A stretch of 64,000 bases of DNA from Prorocentrum cordatum (GCA_963575745.1 CAUYUJ010001481.1:233881-297880); one strand, 5' to 3'; positions 32,101 to 43,199 are shown, counted from the first letter of the stretch. Notes: generated by a model from the letters alone, not told the origin. Numbers and translations: made by a program.

Positions 32101-32723
32101 TGTATTGGACCGGCTTCGGGCTCCCCGCCAATATCGTGGAGGAGTACATCTTGCTCTCCGTCCTCCTGCACGTGCTCGCGGGCCTCAAGCGCACATGGGA
32201 CACGTCCCTCGGCATGTTCAAGAACAATCCGCGAGCACTCGACCTCGCCTGCACTGGCCTGGTCCTGCTCACCTTCATGACTGTTCACTTGTTCCAGTTC
32301 CGCTTCGGCGACACCGACCAGTTCGGGCCGTACATGATCCGCCCCCCTCCCTACCTCATCAATTTCTGGGGCGTTTTCGAGCTCGACCTCTTCTGGACGA
32401 AGGACGCCTCGATCCAGCCAGTTGGTGTGCGCGACATCTACGCACTCGAGTTCAAGCTCTTCAACGATTCCAAGGCTCTCAGCCTCTTCTACATGTTCGC
32501 GGTCGCTGTGTTCATGGTCCACGGTTGCCTCGGCTGGAAGAAGCTCGTCCCAGCGTCGGCCTTCGGCATCCCGAAGAAGCACATCCCCCTGGTGACAAAG
32601 TACGGCTACGCAATCTTCATTGCGGTCGGTCTCGTCTACATCTCGTTCCCGCTCTACTGCCTGTGCACGGTCCCGTTCAACGGCTACGAGAAGGACATCA
32701 ACTCCAGCCGCGTCGAGCGCTGA
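29190..32723 (+). CDS. One-chain fumarate reductase: flavoprotein, three cytochrome b5 domains, membrane cytochrome b
   Basis: Intact 1177-codon ORF without introns. Residues 1-490 are the FAD fumarate-reductase/Osm1 flavoprotein: VVGGGLGGMSAA (G14-G19), QVHPTG (H249), ELGRRD (R293), HYCMGG (H422) and NNRLGGNS (R462), covering the known catalytic Arg and His positions. Lys-rich linkers then join three b5 domains with haem ligands H583/H606, H685/H708 and H794/H817. The 23-residue spacing and HPPDV...KY after the second His match flavocytochrome-b2-type b5. Residues about 888-1177 hold six likely membrane helices. Four carry one His each in place (H947, H994, H1033, H1111), the pattern of dihaem type-B SdhC/FrdC quinol cytochromes. 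No iron-sulfur subunit is encoded. The likely path is quinol, b haems, b5, FAD, fumarate, or the reverse. No N-terminal targeting peptide is evident; location is unknown. Start chosen because TAA lies upstream in frame. Confidence 0.92.
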   Translation: MATPFPSDTAIVVGGGLGGMSAANTVLENNGKVVLLDKSSFCGGNSTKATSGINGAETKTQKDKGIDDTITLFTNDTLKGGAKKPELVKVLCGNSGADVDWLVEKFNLDLSLVARLGGHSAPRTHRGAERFPGMTITYALIQMVEKIAERSDKARIITKAKATKLLTANKVCVGCAYEKGGAEFQEHGPVILATGGFGADFTSNSLLAQYRPDLMHLPTTNGEHCTGDGIKMGEAIGAKSIDLEWVQVHPTGLVKPDDPDAKIKFLAAEALRGVGGLVLDANGKRFANELGRRDYVTGEMWKNKPPFRLCLNKAASSEIAWHCKHYTGRGVMKFYETGDALAKDMGVPLSVLEQTHAAHYQAAKKTEKDPDGGSYPAYPSGKSWDEASGKTGSGKKFYHNVIDGPAVKSEPFYVAIITPVIHYCMGGLEIDTDSACIGADGKAIPGLYAAGEVAGGVHGNNRLGGNSLLDCVVFGRVAGLAATKYMLGADCKPVSLKDLSGGGLTGEVKASKNAGGSYEDGMNKTDGAGKPKKEKKAKKDKMESSGGGGGLTMAEVAKHTSKTDCWVVVAGEVLDVTSFLSQHPGGELAILTFAGKDATEEFNMIHPPDVIPKYAPDAAIGKLGAGGGEEKPKKEKKEKKVKSGGGGGGGGGLTMAEVAKHTSKTDCWVVVAGEVLDVTSFLSQHPGGELAILTFAGKDATEEFNMIHPPDVIPKYAPDAAIGKLGAGGGADEDDGSDSDDSDSDDDSDSDEEEAIGGGGGYSPEEVAKHVTKDDCWVILGGKVLDVTSFLSQHPGGELAILTFAGKDATAEFDMIHPPDVVGKYAPDAVIGEVGGGGGGGAKKKKDKKPKKGGKPVVVDKGDKIANHQAWGHLDGRDNWREGVMDSNPGVFLINVRAYFYAAWYLLSAVLYEVAATIFVNKNFKITGDRVGLTRSAILLVLFIVIHAVGNLHVFKGPDDFNGYGYFYVRLYWTGFGLPANIVEEYILLSVLLHVLAGLKRTWDTSLGMFKNNPRALDLACTGLVLLTFMTVHLFQFRFGDTDQFGPYMIRPPPYLINFWGVFELDLFWTKDASIQPVGVRDIYALEFKLFNDSKALSLFYMFAVAVFMVHGCLGWKKLVPASAFGIPKKHIPLVTKYGYAIFIAVGLVYISFPLYCLCTVPFNGYEKDINSSRVER
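30840..31380. repeat. Near-identical tandem b5-domain duplication
   Basis: Within the fumarate reductase gene, 30840-31074 and 31146-31380 differ at only two synonymous positions that I can see. The third domain (from 31473) is clearly diverged. This indicates a recent duplication or ongoing gene conversion. Confidence 0.9.
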
Positions 32724-33769
32724 GCTCCCGGCGCACCGCGCAGTGCCGGGGCGCCGCGCTCGGGGCCCCGTTGCCCGTCTGTGTCGCCACCGCGGGCCCG
32801 GCGTGAGCTGGCTTGAGCCTCTGGGGCCCGTCGCAGCACCCTGCGGCCTGTCGGCCGTCGCCCTCCTCCTTGCGTGGGCGTGGAAGCGGGAGAGGATGAC
32901 TGTGGAGGATGCGGTCGGGATTTTTTGACTCGGCGTGTCGCGCTGCCGGTTCGGGCCCACCGCGCTTCGGCGCGACGCGACGTCCACGTCCCCATCTCCC
33001 CAGGCGTCAACGTCCCGAGCTGTTCGCCCAGCCTCCTGCCCCGCGGAGCGCAGCGACGCGCTTCCCGCTCGCAGGGCACAGCGTGTCGGCGGGGCCGGCG
33101 CCGCGATACGCCAAGGAAGAGGTCCCCGACCGTGTCATGGCCGGGGCCGCGAAGTCTGCCAGATGTCATGGATCCCCTTCTCGCTCAGTGGCGTGCCCTG
33201 GCCAGCCCTCGTCTGCGCACATGCCTCGGGCCATGCGTGAGGCGCTGGGCCCACTCGTCCATGGCTCCCCTCTTCGGCGCACCCGATGCTTCCCTTCTTG
33301 CCTGGCTTCGCTCGCCCTGCTTGGTCTCCCCCCGCTGCTCCGTCGCGGCCGCGACTTCCACTGGCGCTGCCGAGAGGCCCGGCTGAAAAAAACTACACCG
33401 TGGAGAGAAGCCTTAAGCAGCAGCGCTGCACGTGATCGTTTCCTGATTCACTGTTGTGCCGATCGGCGCGGGCCCTCGACTCGGGCTCTCCCCCCCCCCA
33501 TCCCCCCCCGATGGAGTGGATTTGGGCTGTTTTTGGCGCCTGTCCCGAGCAGGTGGAGTCTCCCCCGTGGGACGCACCGTTGCAAGCAGTCGCACTGAGC
33601 AGAGGTCCGGAGCCAGACCCCCCCCCTCCTCCCCTCCCCCCCCCTTCTCCGCCCAGTGCCGAAACGCCGCATAGGAGTACGTCCACCATGAGGAGACACA
33701 CTGTGAATCAGCATCACATGCGGCGGCCTTCGTGTGGGTGGCCAGTGCACCGCGAGAGCCCAAGCCACG
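32724..33769. other. Spacer without a recognised gene
   Basis: GC-rich 3' flank of the fumarate reductase gene. Several overlapping frames lack motifs. Confidence 0.45.
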
Positions 33770-34530
33770 CCAGGGCGCGGCGCCCGGGCACGCGGCACGG
33801 CACACGGCACACCTCTGTCGCCTCCTCCGGGACCTCTCGGCGCGCCACGCGGCACGCGGGCGCGCCATGGCACGGCACGGCCGGCGCAGCCTGGAGCTCG
33901 GGGCAGGGCAGCGCGCGGGCACGGCACGGCCCTCTCGTTCTTAGCCTTGTGGGGCCTCTGAGGCACGGCACGGCACGGCACCTCCTGCGCACTCCGCACC
34001 TAGCCGCGGCACGCCTTTCGCATCCCAGAGCCCAGGTGCAGCACGGCACGCAGGCACGGCGCGCGGGCACTGTGCGGCACACGCCGGCGGCAGGAGTTTC
34101 GCAGCTTGCGTCTTGGAAGCAGGCTCTCTGAGAGCCGTCCAGACGCCTTGCAGCATTCGCTGGCCAGGGAATGTGTCCGGACTGGGAGGCCACGCTCAAT
34201 TCACGAGCAGGCGTGGCCAGAGGCTCGGCATCACATGGATGGCAGGGAGCACTCGGGCGCCCAGAGCGCGCCTCGGGGATCTCAGGAGGCGGGCGTCGGG
34301 CAGCCCGATCGGCGAGCCAGGCGCCCGTCATTGCGCGCCCACCACCATGCCAGGTGCGCCCTGGGCAGCCCAGCTGGGCTGCCGGGGGCGCGCGCTCGCT
34401 GGCGCAACAGTGCACCCCGTGCAACACTGCTGGCTCGGACCGGGAGGCCGCGCTGAAGTCACAAGCAGGCGTGGCCAGAGGCCCGAGCTCGGGCTGCAGT
34501 CCTGGGGGCGTGCTCCCAGGTCGCCCCAGA
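33770..34530. repeat. GGCAC-type minisatellite and a 260-bp tandem duplication
   Basis: 33770-34085 is rich in GCACGGCACG and GGCACGCGG copies. 34160-34290 and 34430-34550 share GGGAGGCC, TCACRAGCAGGCGTGGCCAG and GCGGGCGTCG blocks in order, so they form a tandem pair with a spacing of about 260 bp. Confidence 0.7.
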
Positions 34531-34617
34531 AGCGGGCGTCGACTGCCCGGCCGCAGTGGCCCAAAGCTGCGGACGGTCTAGGTATGACCGCGCCACTCGA
34601 GCGTCCGAGCCCACACG

Positions 34618-34930
34618 GTACATATGTATATATATACATGTACATATACATATACATACACATATACATATATGTGTGTGTTGTGTATGGTGCGTTGTGT
34701 GTGTGTGTGCTGTGTGTGTTGATTGTGATGTGTGTTGTGTGTTGTGTGTTGCGTGTTGTATGTGTGCGTGTGCGTGTGCGTGTGTGCGTGCGTGTGCGTG
34801 TGCGTGTGTATGTGTGTTGTGTGCGTTGTGTGTATTGGGTGTGTTGGGTGTGTTGTGTGTTGTGTTGTGTGTTGTGTGTGCGTGTGCGTGTGCGTGTGCG
34901 TGTGCGTGTGCGTGTGCGTGAGCGTGTGCG
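34618..34930. repeat. ACATATA and GTGTGT/TGTGCG minisatellites
   Basis: Alternating TATA/ACATA sequence (34618-34672) grades into GTGTTGT and GTGCGT repeats. Confidence 0.9.
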
Positions 34931-35400
34931 CCTCGTAGGCCCGCAGGTCTCGGCGCATCGGCTCATCCTTGGACCGTGCCTTGGTTCACTGGGTCGGGGC
35001 TCTGCTATGTTGTGTTACTCCATCCCCAGCTGCAGCTCAGTGCTGCTTCCCTCCCGGCTTCAGCTCTGCTCAGCTCAGTGCAGCTCAGTGCCCACGCTGG
35101 TTCCCACTTGCGGCGCTCCCCCCCGACGCAGTCGGCAGCTCCCTTCGGGCCTTTCTGCCTTCCACCTCCCCACACGCGCCTCGTAGGTAGGCCCGCAGGT
35201 CTCGGCGCCTGGCCCATCCCTGGATTGTGCTTTGTTTCACTGGCTCGGGCGCTAGTTCGTTGTGTTTTCCACCTCCAGCTGCAGCTCAATGCTGCCTCCC
35301 CCCAGCTTCAGCTCAGTGCAGCTCAGTGGAGCTCTGTGCTGGCGCTAGTTTTTTTCCCCCTCGGCGCTCCCCCCGCTGCAGCCAGCAGCTCTGAGTGGCC
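34931..35400. repeat. Tandem duplication of about 245 bp
   Basis: 34935-35150 and 35178-35395 share GCCTCGTAGG, GCCCGCAGGTCTCGGCGC, CCAGCTGCAGCTCA, CTTCAGCTC and CGGCGCTCCCCCCG in the same order. It lies between two GT-rich minisatellites. Confidence 0.8.
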
Positions 35401-35540
35401 CGGTTTCCTCTCTTCCTGTCGCGCCGGGGCTCCTCCTCTTCCTCCTTCCGTGCATTGCGGCCTCAATTTGCATACAGCGTGTCCCCTGTTGCCGATCCGC
35501 CGGAGCAGTCGTCCTCTGCCCAGCCGCCGACTCAAAAAAG

Positions 35541-36180
35541 CGTATGCGTGTGCGTGTGCGTTTGTGTGTGGTATGTTTGTGTTGTGTGTGTTGTGTGTTG
35601 TGTGTGTGTGTTGTGTGTTGTATGCTGTGTGTTGTGTGTTGTGTGTTGTGTGTGTGTGCGTGCGTGTGCGTGTGCCTGTGCGTGTGCGTGTGCGTGTGCG
35701 TGGGTGCGTTGTGTGTTGTGTGTTGTGTGTGCTGTGTGGTGTGTGTGGTGTGTGTGTGTGTTGAGTGTTGTGTGTTGTGTGTTGAGTGGTGTGTTGTGTG
35801 TGCGTAAGCGTGTGCATGTGCGTGTGTGTGTGTGTGTGTTGTATGTGTTGTGTGTGTGTGTGTGTTGGGTGTGCTGGGTGTGTTGGTTGTGTTATGTGTT
35901 GTCTATTGTCTGTTGTCTGTGTGCGTGTGCGTACGCGTGTGCGTGTGTGTGTGTGTGTGTGGGCGTGCGCGCGTGTATGTGTTATGTGTGTTGTGTGTGT
36001 TGTCTGCGTATTGTGTCTGTTGTGTGCTGTGGTGTGATGTGTGTTGTGTGTGCGTGTGCGTGTGCGCATGCGGGTGCGTGTGTGTGTGTGTGTGTGTGAG
36101 TGTGTTGCGTGTTGTGTGCTTTGTGTGCGTGTGTGTGTTGTGTGTTGTGTGTTGTGTGTTGTGTGTGTTGTGCGTGTGTC
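35541..36180. repeat. GTGTTGTGT/GTGCGT minisatellite
   Basis: 640 bp of purine-pyrimidine alternating G/T-rich repeats. Cys/Val-rich frames across it are artefacts. Confidence 0.95.
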
Positions 36181-36979
36181 CTCCTCCTCCTCCACCTCCT
36201 CCCTCCTCCTCCTGCCTCCTTCTCCTCCTCCTCCTCCTCCTCCTCCTCATCCTTCCCCTCCCCCTTCTCCCTCCTCGTCCTCCTACTGAGGGGAAGGAGT
36301 ACCAGCGGCAGCAGCAGGCGAGAAGGATGATGAGAACGAGGCCAAGGAACAACGAGGGACAGGGCGATGGACGAGGAAGGGAATGATGGAGGGGAGGGGA
36401 TGATGAGAAGGAGAAAACAGAGGAGGAAGCAAACGCCCCAACACCGTGTTAGAGTCTCCAGTGAATTCATATGTCTGACACGTATTCCTGAGCCGAGGCC
36501 ATTCCCAGAATTTTTCCTGAAATCGTTGTCGTATTGGTGTGATTGGTTTGTCGGTGTTCCTGCTGGTTTTGCCTGAGGATTGCTGGCACGCAGCTGACAC
36601 CTCAAGCGGAGGCCTCCAAATGCCTAAACACCACGAAATCGTGCAGACATGCATCCGCTCTGGCGCCCCTCCTCCTGCTCCTCTTCCTCCTCCTCCTCCT
36701 CCTCCTCCTCCTCCTCCTCCTCCTGCTCTTCCATGGTATCGGTAGTTCTCCTGCTCCGCATCCCGCCCTCCGCTTCCTCAACTAGTTGCTCGTCTGGCGT
36801 GTATTCCGAATTCCTCAGGTTCCTTCCTCTTCCTCACCAGTCACGAGGAGGTGGAGGAAGAGGAAGCAAAGCATGATAAACAGGATTAGGGTAGGAGGTG
36901 AGATGGAGAGTTTGATGATGATGTTGATGTGATTATGGTGGTGCTACGGATGATGATGAGGATGAGGATGAGGCTGATG

Positions 36980-37028
<49 letters not shown>

Positions 37029-37034
37029 CGGTGG

Positions 37035-37114
<80 letters not shown>

Positions 37115-37120
37115 GTCTTT
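36181..37120. repeat. TCC tracts and a GAT array
   Basis: (TCC)n lies at 36181-36285 and 36667-36735. (GAT)n lies at 36913-37113, pure for the last 130 bp. The intervening 36290-36660 has no recognised gene. Confidence 0.9.
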
Positions 37121-37199
37121 TCTTTTCCAGCTAAATGCCTTTTCGCGGGGGAGGGGAGAGGCCGAATGCTTGCATATCATGGCCTTCGGCTCTCGAGTT

Positions 37200-39664
37200 G
37201 TGTGCCGCGGCGGGCCGCGGTGCATGGCTTGGCTGGGCCTCCCGGAGGGCTTGCTGAGGGTCCTGGGCCGCTGGGGCGTGCCAGCGCTGCAGGCGGGGGT
37301 CGCTCGCTGCCCCGCGATCGAGTTCCCGCCCTGCCCGCGTGCCCGGCCTGCCCGCCGTGCCCTGGGGCCACCGTGGGCGCGACCTCGGGCGCGGTGACCC
37401 TCGCCTGCCTGGCCACGGGCGCGGCAGGCGCCTCCCTCGGCGCCTTGGTTGCGATCGCTGTCCTGCGGGTGTGGGGCCCGATCCGCTTCACAGCTGAAGC
37501 GCGGGCCACGGCCCCGCTGGCTCCGAGCGGGGCTCCTCCGCGGCTTGCGCTGGCGTCGACGGGCGATGGCGGAGGCGTGGGCGCGGGTGCTCTACAACGT
37601 GGCCGGCGCGCCGCTCTTCTACCAGAGGAGGTATGTGGGTCAATTGGCACTCACGGATAATGTGATCATAGTGACGCCGATCGACAGCGGAACGCTTGTT
37701 GGCAGCCGGGCCCGACATAGCGGCGGTGCGTTTCGCGGCAGCTCGCTGGCCGCCCGTTCGCCCGCCGCCACCTTGGGGTGCCCCCCCCGCCTGGTGGCAC
37801 GCTCATCCCCATGAGCGGCGGGCTGCTGCTGGGAGGGCCCCCGCTTGCTGCCGCTGGAGGAGCGCTGGTGGGAGCCGCCGCGGGATCGGGCGGTGATGCC
37901 GCCGCGCTGGCCGCCGCGGGACTCCCGCCGGCGGCCGCCACCGCCCGCCGCGGTGCCGCCTGGCCCGCTGGTCGCCCTTGCTGCGGGGGCTCCCATCCCA
38001 GCGGGAGCTCCGCCCGCCGTCGGTGCGCCGCCTGGGCCGGGCTGGAAGGACGACGGCGGCCCCCCGCTCGGGGCCAACGGTGAGGCGCCCGCAGGCTGGG
38101 CCTGGGTGCTCGCCGAGGACGTGGAGGCCTTCCCCTTCGACTCGGTGGTGCAGGTCGGCCCGATATCAGGCATCGTGCTGGCGTCACGGGCTGGCAGGCG
38201 CGGGATCATCACGCTCGGAGCGGGGTTATCGGCCATGGCCTTCATCCTGGAGGATTGGGGGCGGGCTGATTTCTCTGCGAAGTGGCGGGGGTCGGATCCG
38301 CGGACGTCGGCACGCATCGCGGGCAGCAGTGGACCTCGCAGTTGGCTCACGGTGACCGAGACGTCGAAGGAGATGGCCGACCCCCACTTCGCGCTGCAGC
38401 CGCGCTCGGCCGCCTGGCGCGTTGCTTGGCTGCTCCGCGAGGGCGGGCCGATTCAGCATCACGAGAACTGGAAGGCGCGCAAGCGGCTCAGCACCTCGAA
38501 CTACGGGGTTGCCGAGCACCACACTCTGAGCACGGTGCTGGAGGACCTAGCGACGATCGACGAGGTCAAAGTGTCGAACCTCGTCAGAACGGAGGCCTGC
38601 TCAGGAAGATGCAGCTCACCGAGCACTTCTGGGAGGAGAAGCAGAGGGAGCAGGACACCACCCAGCAGAAGCTGCCCCAGGAGGAGATCAGCGCGTTCAT
38701 GGGGAGCACGGGTGCCTCCAGCCGCCCCAGCAGCATGGTCTGCCCCGCGCACTTGGACGTCGTGGGCAGGGAGCTCGAGCGCGTCAGCCAGCTCAAGAAG
38801 AACGCCCGCAAGCTGCGGGAAGAAGCGAAGGCCGCCTCCGGGGCCAAGGCCGGGGGGGCGAAGTCATGATGTTATCACGCCTGGAGGGGCCTTCCGGCCC
38901 AGCCCCCCCGGGCGCTACGACAATTAGCCCTTCTTTGGCGGTTGCCTGCGCCGCTGAGAGCGTGCATGGCAGGCGTGCCGGAGTGGGCGCGGAGCGACAG
39001 CGGGACCTCTTTCCGCTGCCCGTGCCTGCTGCTGCTGACCCTGGCGAGTTGGCTGGTGGCGGATGTTCTCGCAGCATGCGGAGGCGGGCCCGCCGCGCTG
39101 CGTCTGCGCCGTGGCCCATCAGGCAGGCGGTGGAGTCGCTCAACGGCTTCAGCGGCGACGGGGGCGGCGGCGAGCCTGGGCCGCCGGCCGTCGCGACGCC
39201 AGCGCAGCAGCGGCGCCAGTCCCGCATCGCGAAGCATGCTGGGTCCCCCGCCGAGCGACCTTCAGCCTCTGGCAGCCCTTCAGGAGCTCCAGGCTGCTCT
39301 GTCCTGCGACGGCGCGCTGTCGACCAGGGCGGGGGCGATGGGCGTCTCCTGGCTCTCGCTACCGTCTCCAGGCAACTGCCCTGTGGCGCTGGAGCGGCTT
39401 CTGGAGTCCGAGGTATATCATTCCGTTCATCGTGATATCTCGAGCCAGGTCTTGCCGAATACTTAAGCTTTGCAGATGAAGCAGGATGCTGGATCCAGGA
39501 AGCCCTGCGTGGATCCGACTCTTCGAGACCGACGTCGGCACGCAGCTCTCGCGGCTCGCCTGCTCGACGCGGGGGCCAAAAGTCTAACCGTGCTATTCGG
39601 CGCCTTGCCCACGAGCATTCGTCACCTAGGATACTACTCGTACTGCGCCAATATACACCACTAG
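37200..39664 (+). pseudogene. Decayed dinoflagellate retroelement ORF (region upstream of the RT domain)
   Basis: Successive frames carry pieces of one protein type that I remember as highly repeated in dinoflagellate genomes, where it precedes an RT domain. In order: a Cys/Pro stretch with a hydrophobic segment (37320-37480), VLYNVAGAPLFYQRRY (about 37590), WAWVLAEDVEAFPFDS (38098) to the LTVTETSKEMADP block (38350), NWKARKRLS and the HHTLSTVLEDL helix (38470-38560). A frameshift near 38.57 kb follows, then LTEHFWEEKQREQ to KKNARKLREEAK (to 38869). Another shift gives RDLFPLPVP and AVESLNGFSG (39000-39160). Near 39.5 kb CVDPTLRDRRRHAALAARLL appears and the frame dies at LFG. No RT follows here. 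The matching RT part is at 50.4 kb. Homology is by recollection, and the borders are approximate. Confidence 0.6.
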
Positions 39665-40195
39665 GCCAAGTCCCGAAGTGGGGCAACTGAACATATTCGT
39701 CGCCTCCTGAAGCCACTAGCTTATTTTTCCCTGATGTCATGTCTCTTCTACGTTTTCTTCGCAACTCGATGCAGCGGCTCAGCGGGCAGCAATCGTCGCA
39801 GCCTTCCTGCCAGCCCACAGTTCTACCGCGTCCAAATCTCGCGGGTGGTGTGAATTAAGGATATCGCCACTTGTAGCCCCCCCCCCAAACGCGCAACTCT
39901 GCTAGCGCCGCTCGCTTGACTTAGAGGATGGAGTTTCTTACGCTAGTTGGGGGTGCTTGCGGTCGGGCTGAAGTTACGTGTGTTCGGGCATAAGTTTCGC
40001 AAGTGGCTTAAGAATGTTGCAAGTGCTGTAAGTGTTGGCGTTGCCTTGTAAGTATACCTCCGGTACTTCTGAGCATGTATCAGCCTTTGAGCACCGAGCC
40101 AAGCTACCAAGCAAATGCATCTAAGCAGCGTAGGTGAACGTCGCAGTAAATGACTTAGGCCTTGCCAGCGACAGATCTGCGGGACTGAAGCCTAT
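39665..40195. other. AT-richer spacer with GTAAGT/CTAAGT motifs
   Basis: No gene. GCAAGTGGCTTAAG and GTAAGTGTTG-like motifs recur here and again at 41540-41575 and 44230-44370. Confidence 0.5.
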
Positions 40196-41340
40196 CCTCC
40201 ACTCCCTCATCCTCCTCCTACAACTCCTCCCCCTCCCCCTCCCTCCCCCTTCCTTCCCCCCCATCACCTTCTCCTTATCCCTCATCCTCCTCTTCGTCCA
40301 CCTCCTCTCCTCCCGCCCCCTCATCATCCTCTGGTGGTCATCATCATTATCGCCACCATCACCATCGTCCACTCATCGTCGCTCGACCGCGCCGCCGCCG
40401 CGGCCGCCGTGACCCTGGGCAGGGGCGCAGGAGAAAGAGGAGGACGGAGGAGAAGGAGGAGGACGGAGGACGAGGAGGAGGAAAAGAAAGAGGACGGAGG
40501 ACGGAGCAGATGGAGGAGGAGGAGGCGGAGGAGGAAGAGGAAGGAGGAGGATGGAGGAAGGATGGAGTGAGGAGTAGGGGGACGGGAGGAGGAGGAGGAG
40601 GAGGAGGAGGAGGAGGAGGAGGAGGAGGAGAAGAGGAGGAGGAGGAGGAGGAGGAGGAGGAGGAGGAGGAGAGGAGGAGGTTGAGGGGAGGGGGGGCAAG
40701 AAAGGAGGGAGGAGGAAACAGAGTGGGGGAGGAGGTGGGAGCATAGGGAGGGGAGGAGGAGGAGGAGGACGAGGGGAGGAGAGGAGGAGGAGAGAGGGAG
40801 GTGCTGGTGGGCCCTACATGGGGCCCCGAGGGGCCCCCTCTCCGCGCAGCAGCGCGAACTCTCCAGCCCGCCCACGGGCGCGCCAACAGAAGGAGAACGA
40901 GGAGCCCTTGAAGGCCTTGGGAGAAGGAAGGGCCAGGAGGAAGAGGGCCCGCACGGACTCGGCCCGCCGCGGCGCTCGCGGCGCACCGGGGGGGCAGAGA
41001 GGGGGGGGAGGGAGGGGGGGAGAGAGAATGAGGGAGGGAGGCGGGGGAAGGAGAGGAGAGAGGAGGAGGAGGAGCAGGAGGGGGAGGAGGAGGAGGAGGA
41101 GGAGGAGGAGGGGAGGAGGAGAAGGAGGAGGAGAGGAGGGGGAGGAGAGGAGGGGGGAGGAGGATCAGCAGGACGAAGAGGAGCAAGAGGAGGAGGAGGA
41201 GGAGGAGGAGGAGGAGGAGGAGGAGGAGGAGGAGGAGGAGGAGGAGGAGGGAGGGGGGGAGAGAGATGAGAGGAGGGGGAGAGGGGGAGGAGTAGGAGGG
41301 GGACGGGGGAGGGGGAAACATGAGGGGGAGGGGGGAGAGA
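40196..41340. repeat. TCC then GGA arrays
   Basis: Pyrimidine-rich 40196-40340 switches to purine-rich 40430-40800. About 200 bp of non-repetitive GC-rich DNA (40800-40990) follows, then more GGA/GGGGGA to 41340. Confidence 0.9.
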
Positions 41341-41343
41341 AAG

Positions 41344-41361
41344 GATGATGATGATGATGAC

Positions 41362-41440
<79 letters not shown>

Positions 41441-41450
41441 GTGATGATTG
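41344..41450. repeat. GAT array
   Basis: About 100 bp of nearly pure (GAT)n, continued by GAT/GGT variants to 41510. Confidence 0.95.
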
Positions 41451-41559
41451 TGATGGCGATGGCGATGGTGACGGTGGTGATGATGATGATGGTAATGATT
41501 CTGATGATTATGAGGAGGAGGATGTGCGCGCATTGTCCTGGTAAGTATTGCAAGTAGCG

Positions 41560-41800
41560 TAAGTAGCGTATGCAGCACGCGGTTGTATCGTTTTGTTATT
41601 TCTTTGTTATATTTTGTTACCCGGGGATCCATAATCCCATGATAACACAAGATAACCTGGTATCATATAGGATCCCGCGTCAGGATAACATACGATAACT
41701 TGTTGCCCTATAGGATAATATGTTTCCCTGGCACATGCTCAGTTGCGTTAGCCTGGGACCCCGAATCCCTGGACAACAAAAGATAACATAGCCTTAGCGT
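41560..41800. repeat. AT-rich stretch with recurring GATAAC
   Basis: GATAAC or GATAAT appears about eight times together with GGATCC-like motifs. Two more copies occur at 43078-43110. Confidence 0.6.
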
Positions 41801-41821
41801 AGCAACCCTAAACAGAACTGA

Positions 41822-42031
41822 ACGTCCTCATCGTCATCACTGCCGTGGTCGTGTCGTCGTCGATGTTGTTGCCGCCCCTTTTATTTTCCGTCTCGCGTCC
41901 CTCAAAACTGCCCATCCTCGAACGTACTCAGTCTTGCGTTTCTCTGCAAAAGACTCTTCCCCCTCACCTTCCCCGCCCCCCATCTCCAGCTCCTTCTCCT
42001 CCTCGTCATCATCATCATCATCATCATGATG

Positions 42032-42069
<38 letters not shown>

Positions 42070-43075
42070 GATCATCATCATCATCATCATCAGCAGCATC
42101 ATCATCATCGTCATACTCCTTCCTTCCTCCTTGAATTCTGCTTCTCATCATAATTATTGTCCTTCTCCTGGCATTCTGGCTCCTCGTCCTCTCCCGGTAC
42201 CTCCTCCTGCTCCTGCTGCTCCTCCTCCTCCTCCGCATCATGCTCCTCCTCCTCCTTCTCCTCCTCCTTCTCTTCATTCTCCTCCTCCTCGTCCTCCTCC
42301 TCCTCCTCCACCTCTCCCTCCTCCTCCTCCTCCTCCTCCTCCTCCTCCTCCTACTACTCCTCCTCCTCTTCCTCCTCCTCCTCCTCCCTCCTCCCCCCCA
42401 AAAAACAAATTCCCCTGGAGGCAGGGAGCTCGGCGCCCAGCCGACCGCCGGACCCAACGGCCGAGCTTGGCCGACCACCAGACCTAAAAAAAATTGCGTG
42501 AACACCTCACACTGGCACACTCCTAGAGCTCAGTCAGATTTGCGAGGATGTCTCAGGCGAAACGCTCAATCCCGGACACTCAGAAACGCGAGTTCTGAGG
42601 ATGTCTCGGGCGAAACGCTCAAACGGATGAAATTGTTGCAAAGCCCCTCCCTCGGCCCGTTGTAGTTCTCTTCACAACAGCACCCCAGTCAGCGCAGCTG
42701 TTCGGGGAAAACAGCAAAGGGCTCTCCTAGGCGGGAGGCGAACTGGGAGGCGAACTGGGAGCCTAGAACGTCTCAAGCGAAACGGCCCAGACAACCTCGC
42801 GCGCAGGATCTCGGAGCAAAGAAATTTGAGGATGCCTCACGCGAAACGGGCCGGACTTCCTCTCGCGCGGCTCCCAGAGCTCAGATATGCGAGGATGTCT
42901 TAAACGAGACGCTCAATCTCGGACAACTCAGAAACGCGAGTTCTGAGGATTTCTCGGGCGAAACGGTCAAACGGATAATATGTTTTGCAAACACCTCACG
43001 CTGGCACCCCTCTTCGGCCCGTTCTAGTTCTTATCACAACAGCACCCCAGTCAGCACAGCTGTTTTGGGAACAAA
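41822..43075. repeat. Left arm of a large inverted repeat
   Basis: It is complementary, with divergence, to 45523-46725. It contains in order: a GTCGTCGTCG/TTGTTGCCGCC block, GTACTCAGTCTTGCGTTTCT, an ATC array (42003-42110), the CATTCTGGCTCCTCGTCCTC block, a TCC array (42220-42390), and then two tandem units built on GAGGATGTCTCAGGCGAAAC and CAACAGCACCCCAGTCAGC. Confidence 0.85.
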
Positions 43076-43199
43076 AGATAACACACAGATGAGAACCAGA
43101 TAACATTGCGTGCTACTTACGGTACTTGCCATAATTACCAAGGTCATACGCGACTCACACCGTCGAGAAACTCGATCCCGTAAAAAATGCGGCATCCGC

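Noticed and set aside
35395-36386. Cys/Val-rich frames resembling Cys-rich peptides
   Set aside because: They are translation of GT-rich minisatellites, with no signal peptide or ordered Cys framework.
36929-37225. Poly-Met/poly-His frames
   Set aside because: They are direct translations of the GAT array.
38793-39818. 341-codon minus-strand frame
   Set aside because: It is antisense to the decayed retroelement ORF. The + strand carries the recognisable motifs.
40324-41553. 409-codon minus-strand frame
   Set aside because: It is composed of ATC/TCC arrays on that strand.
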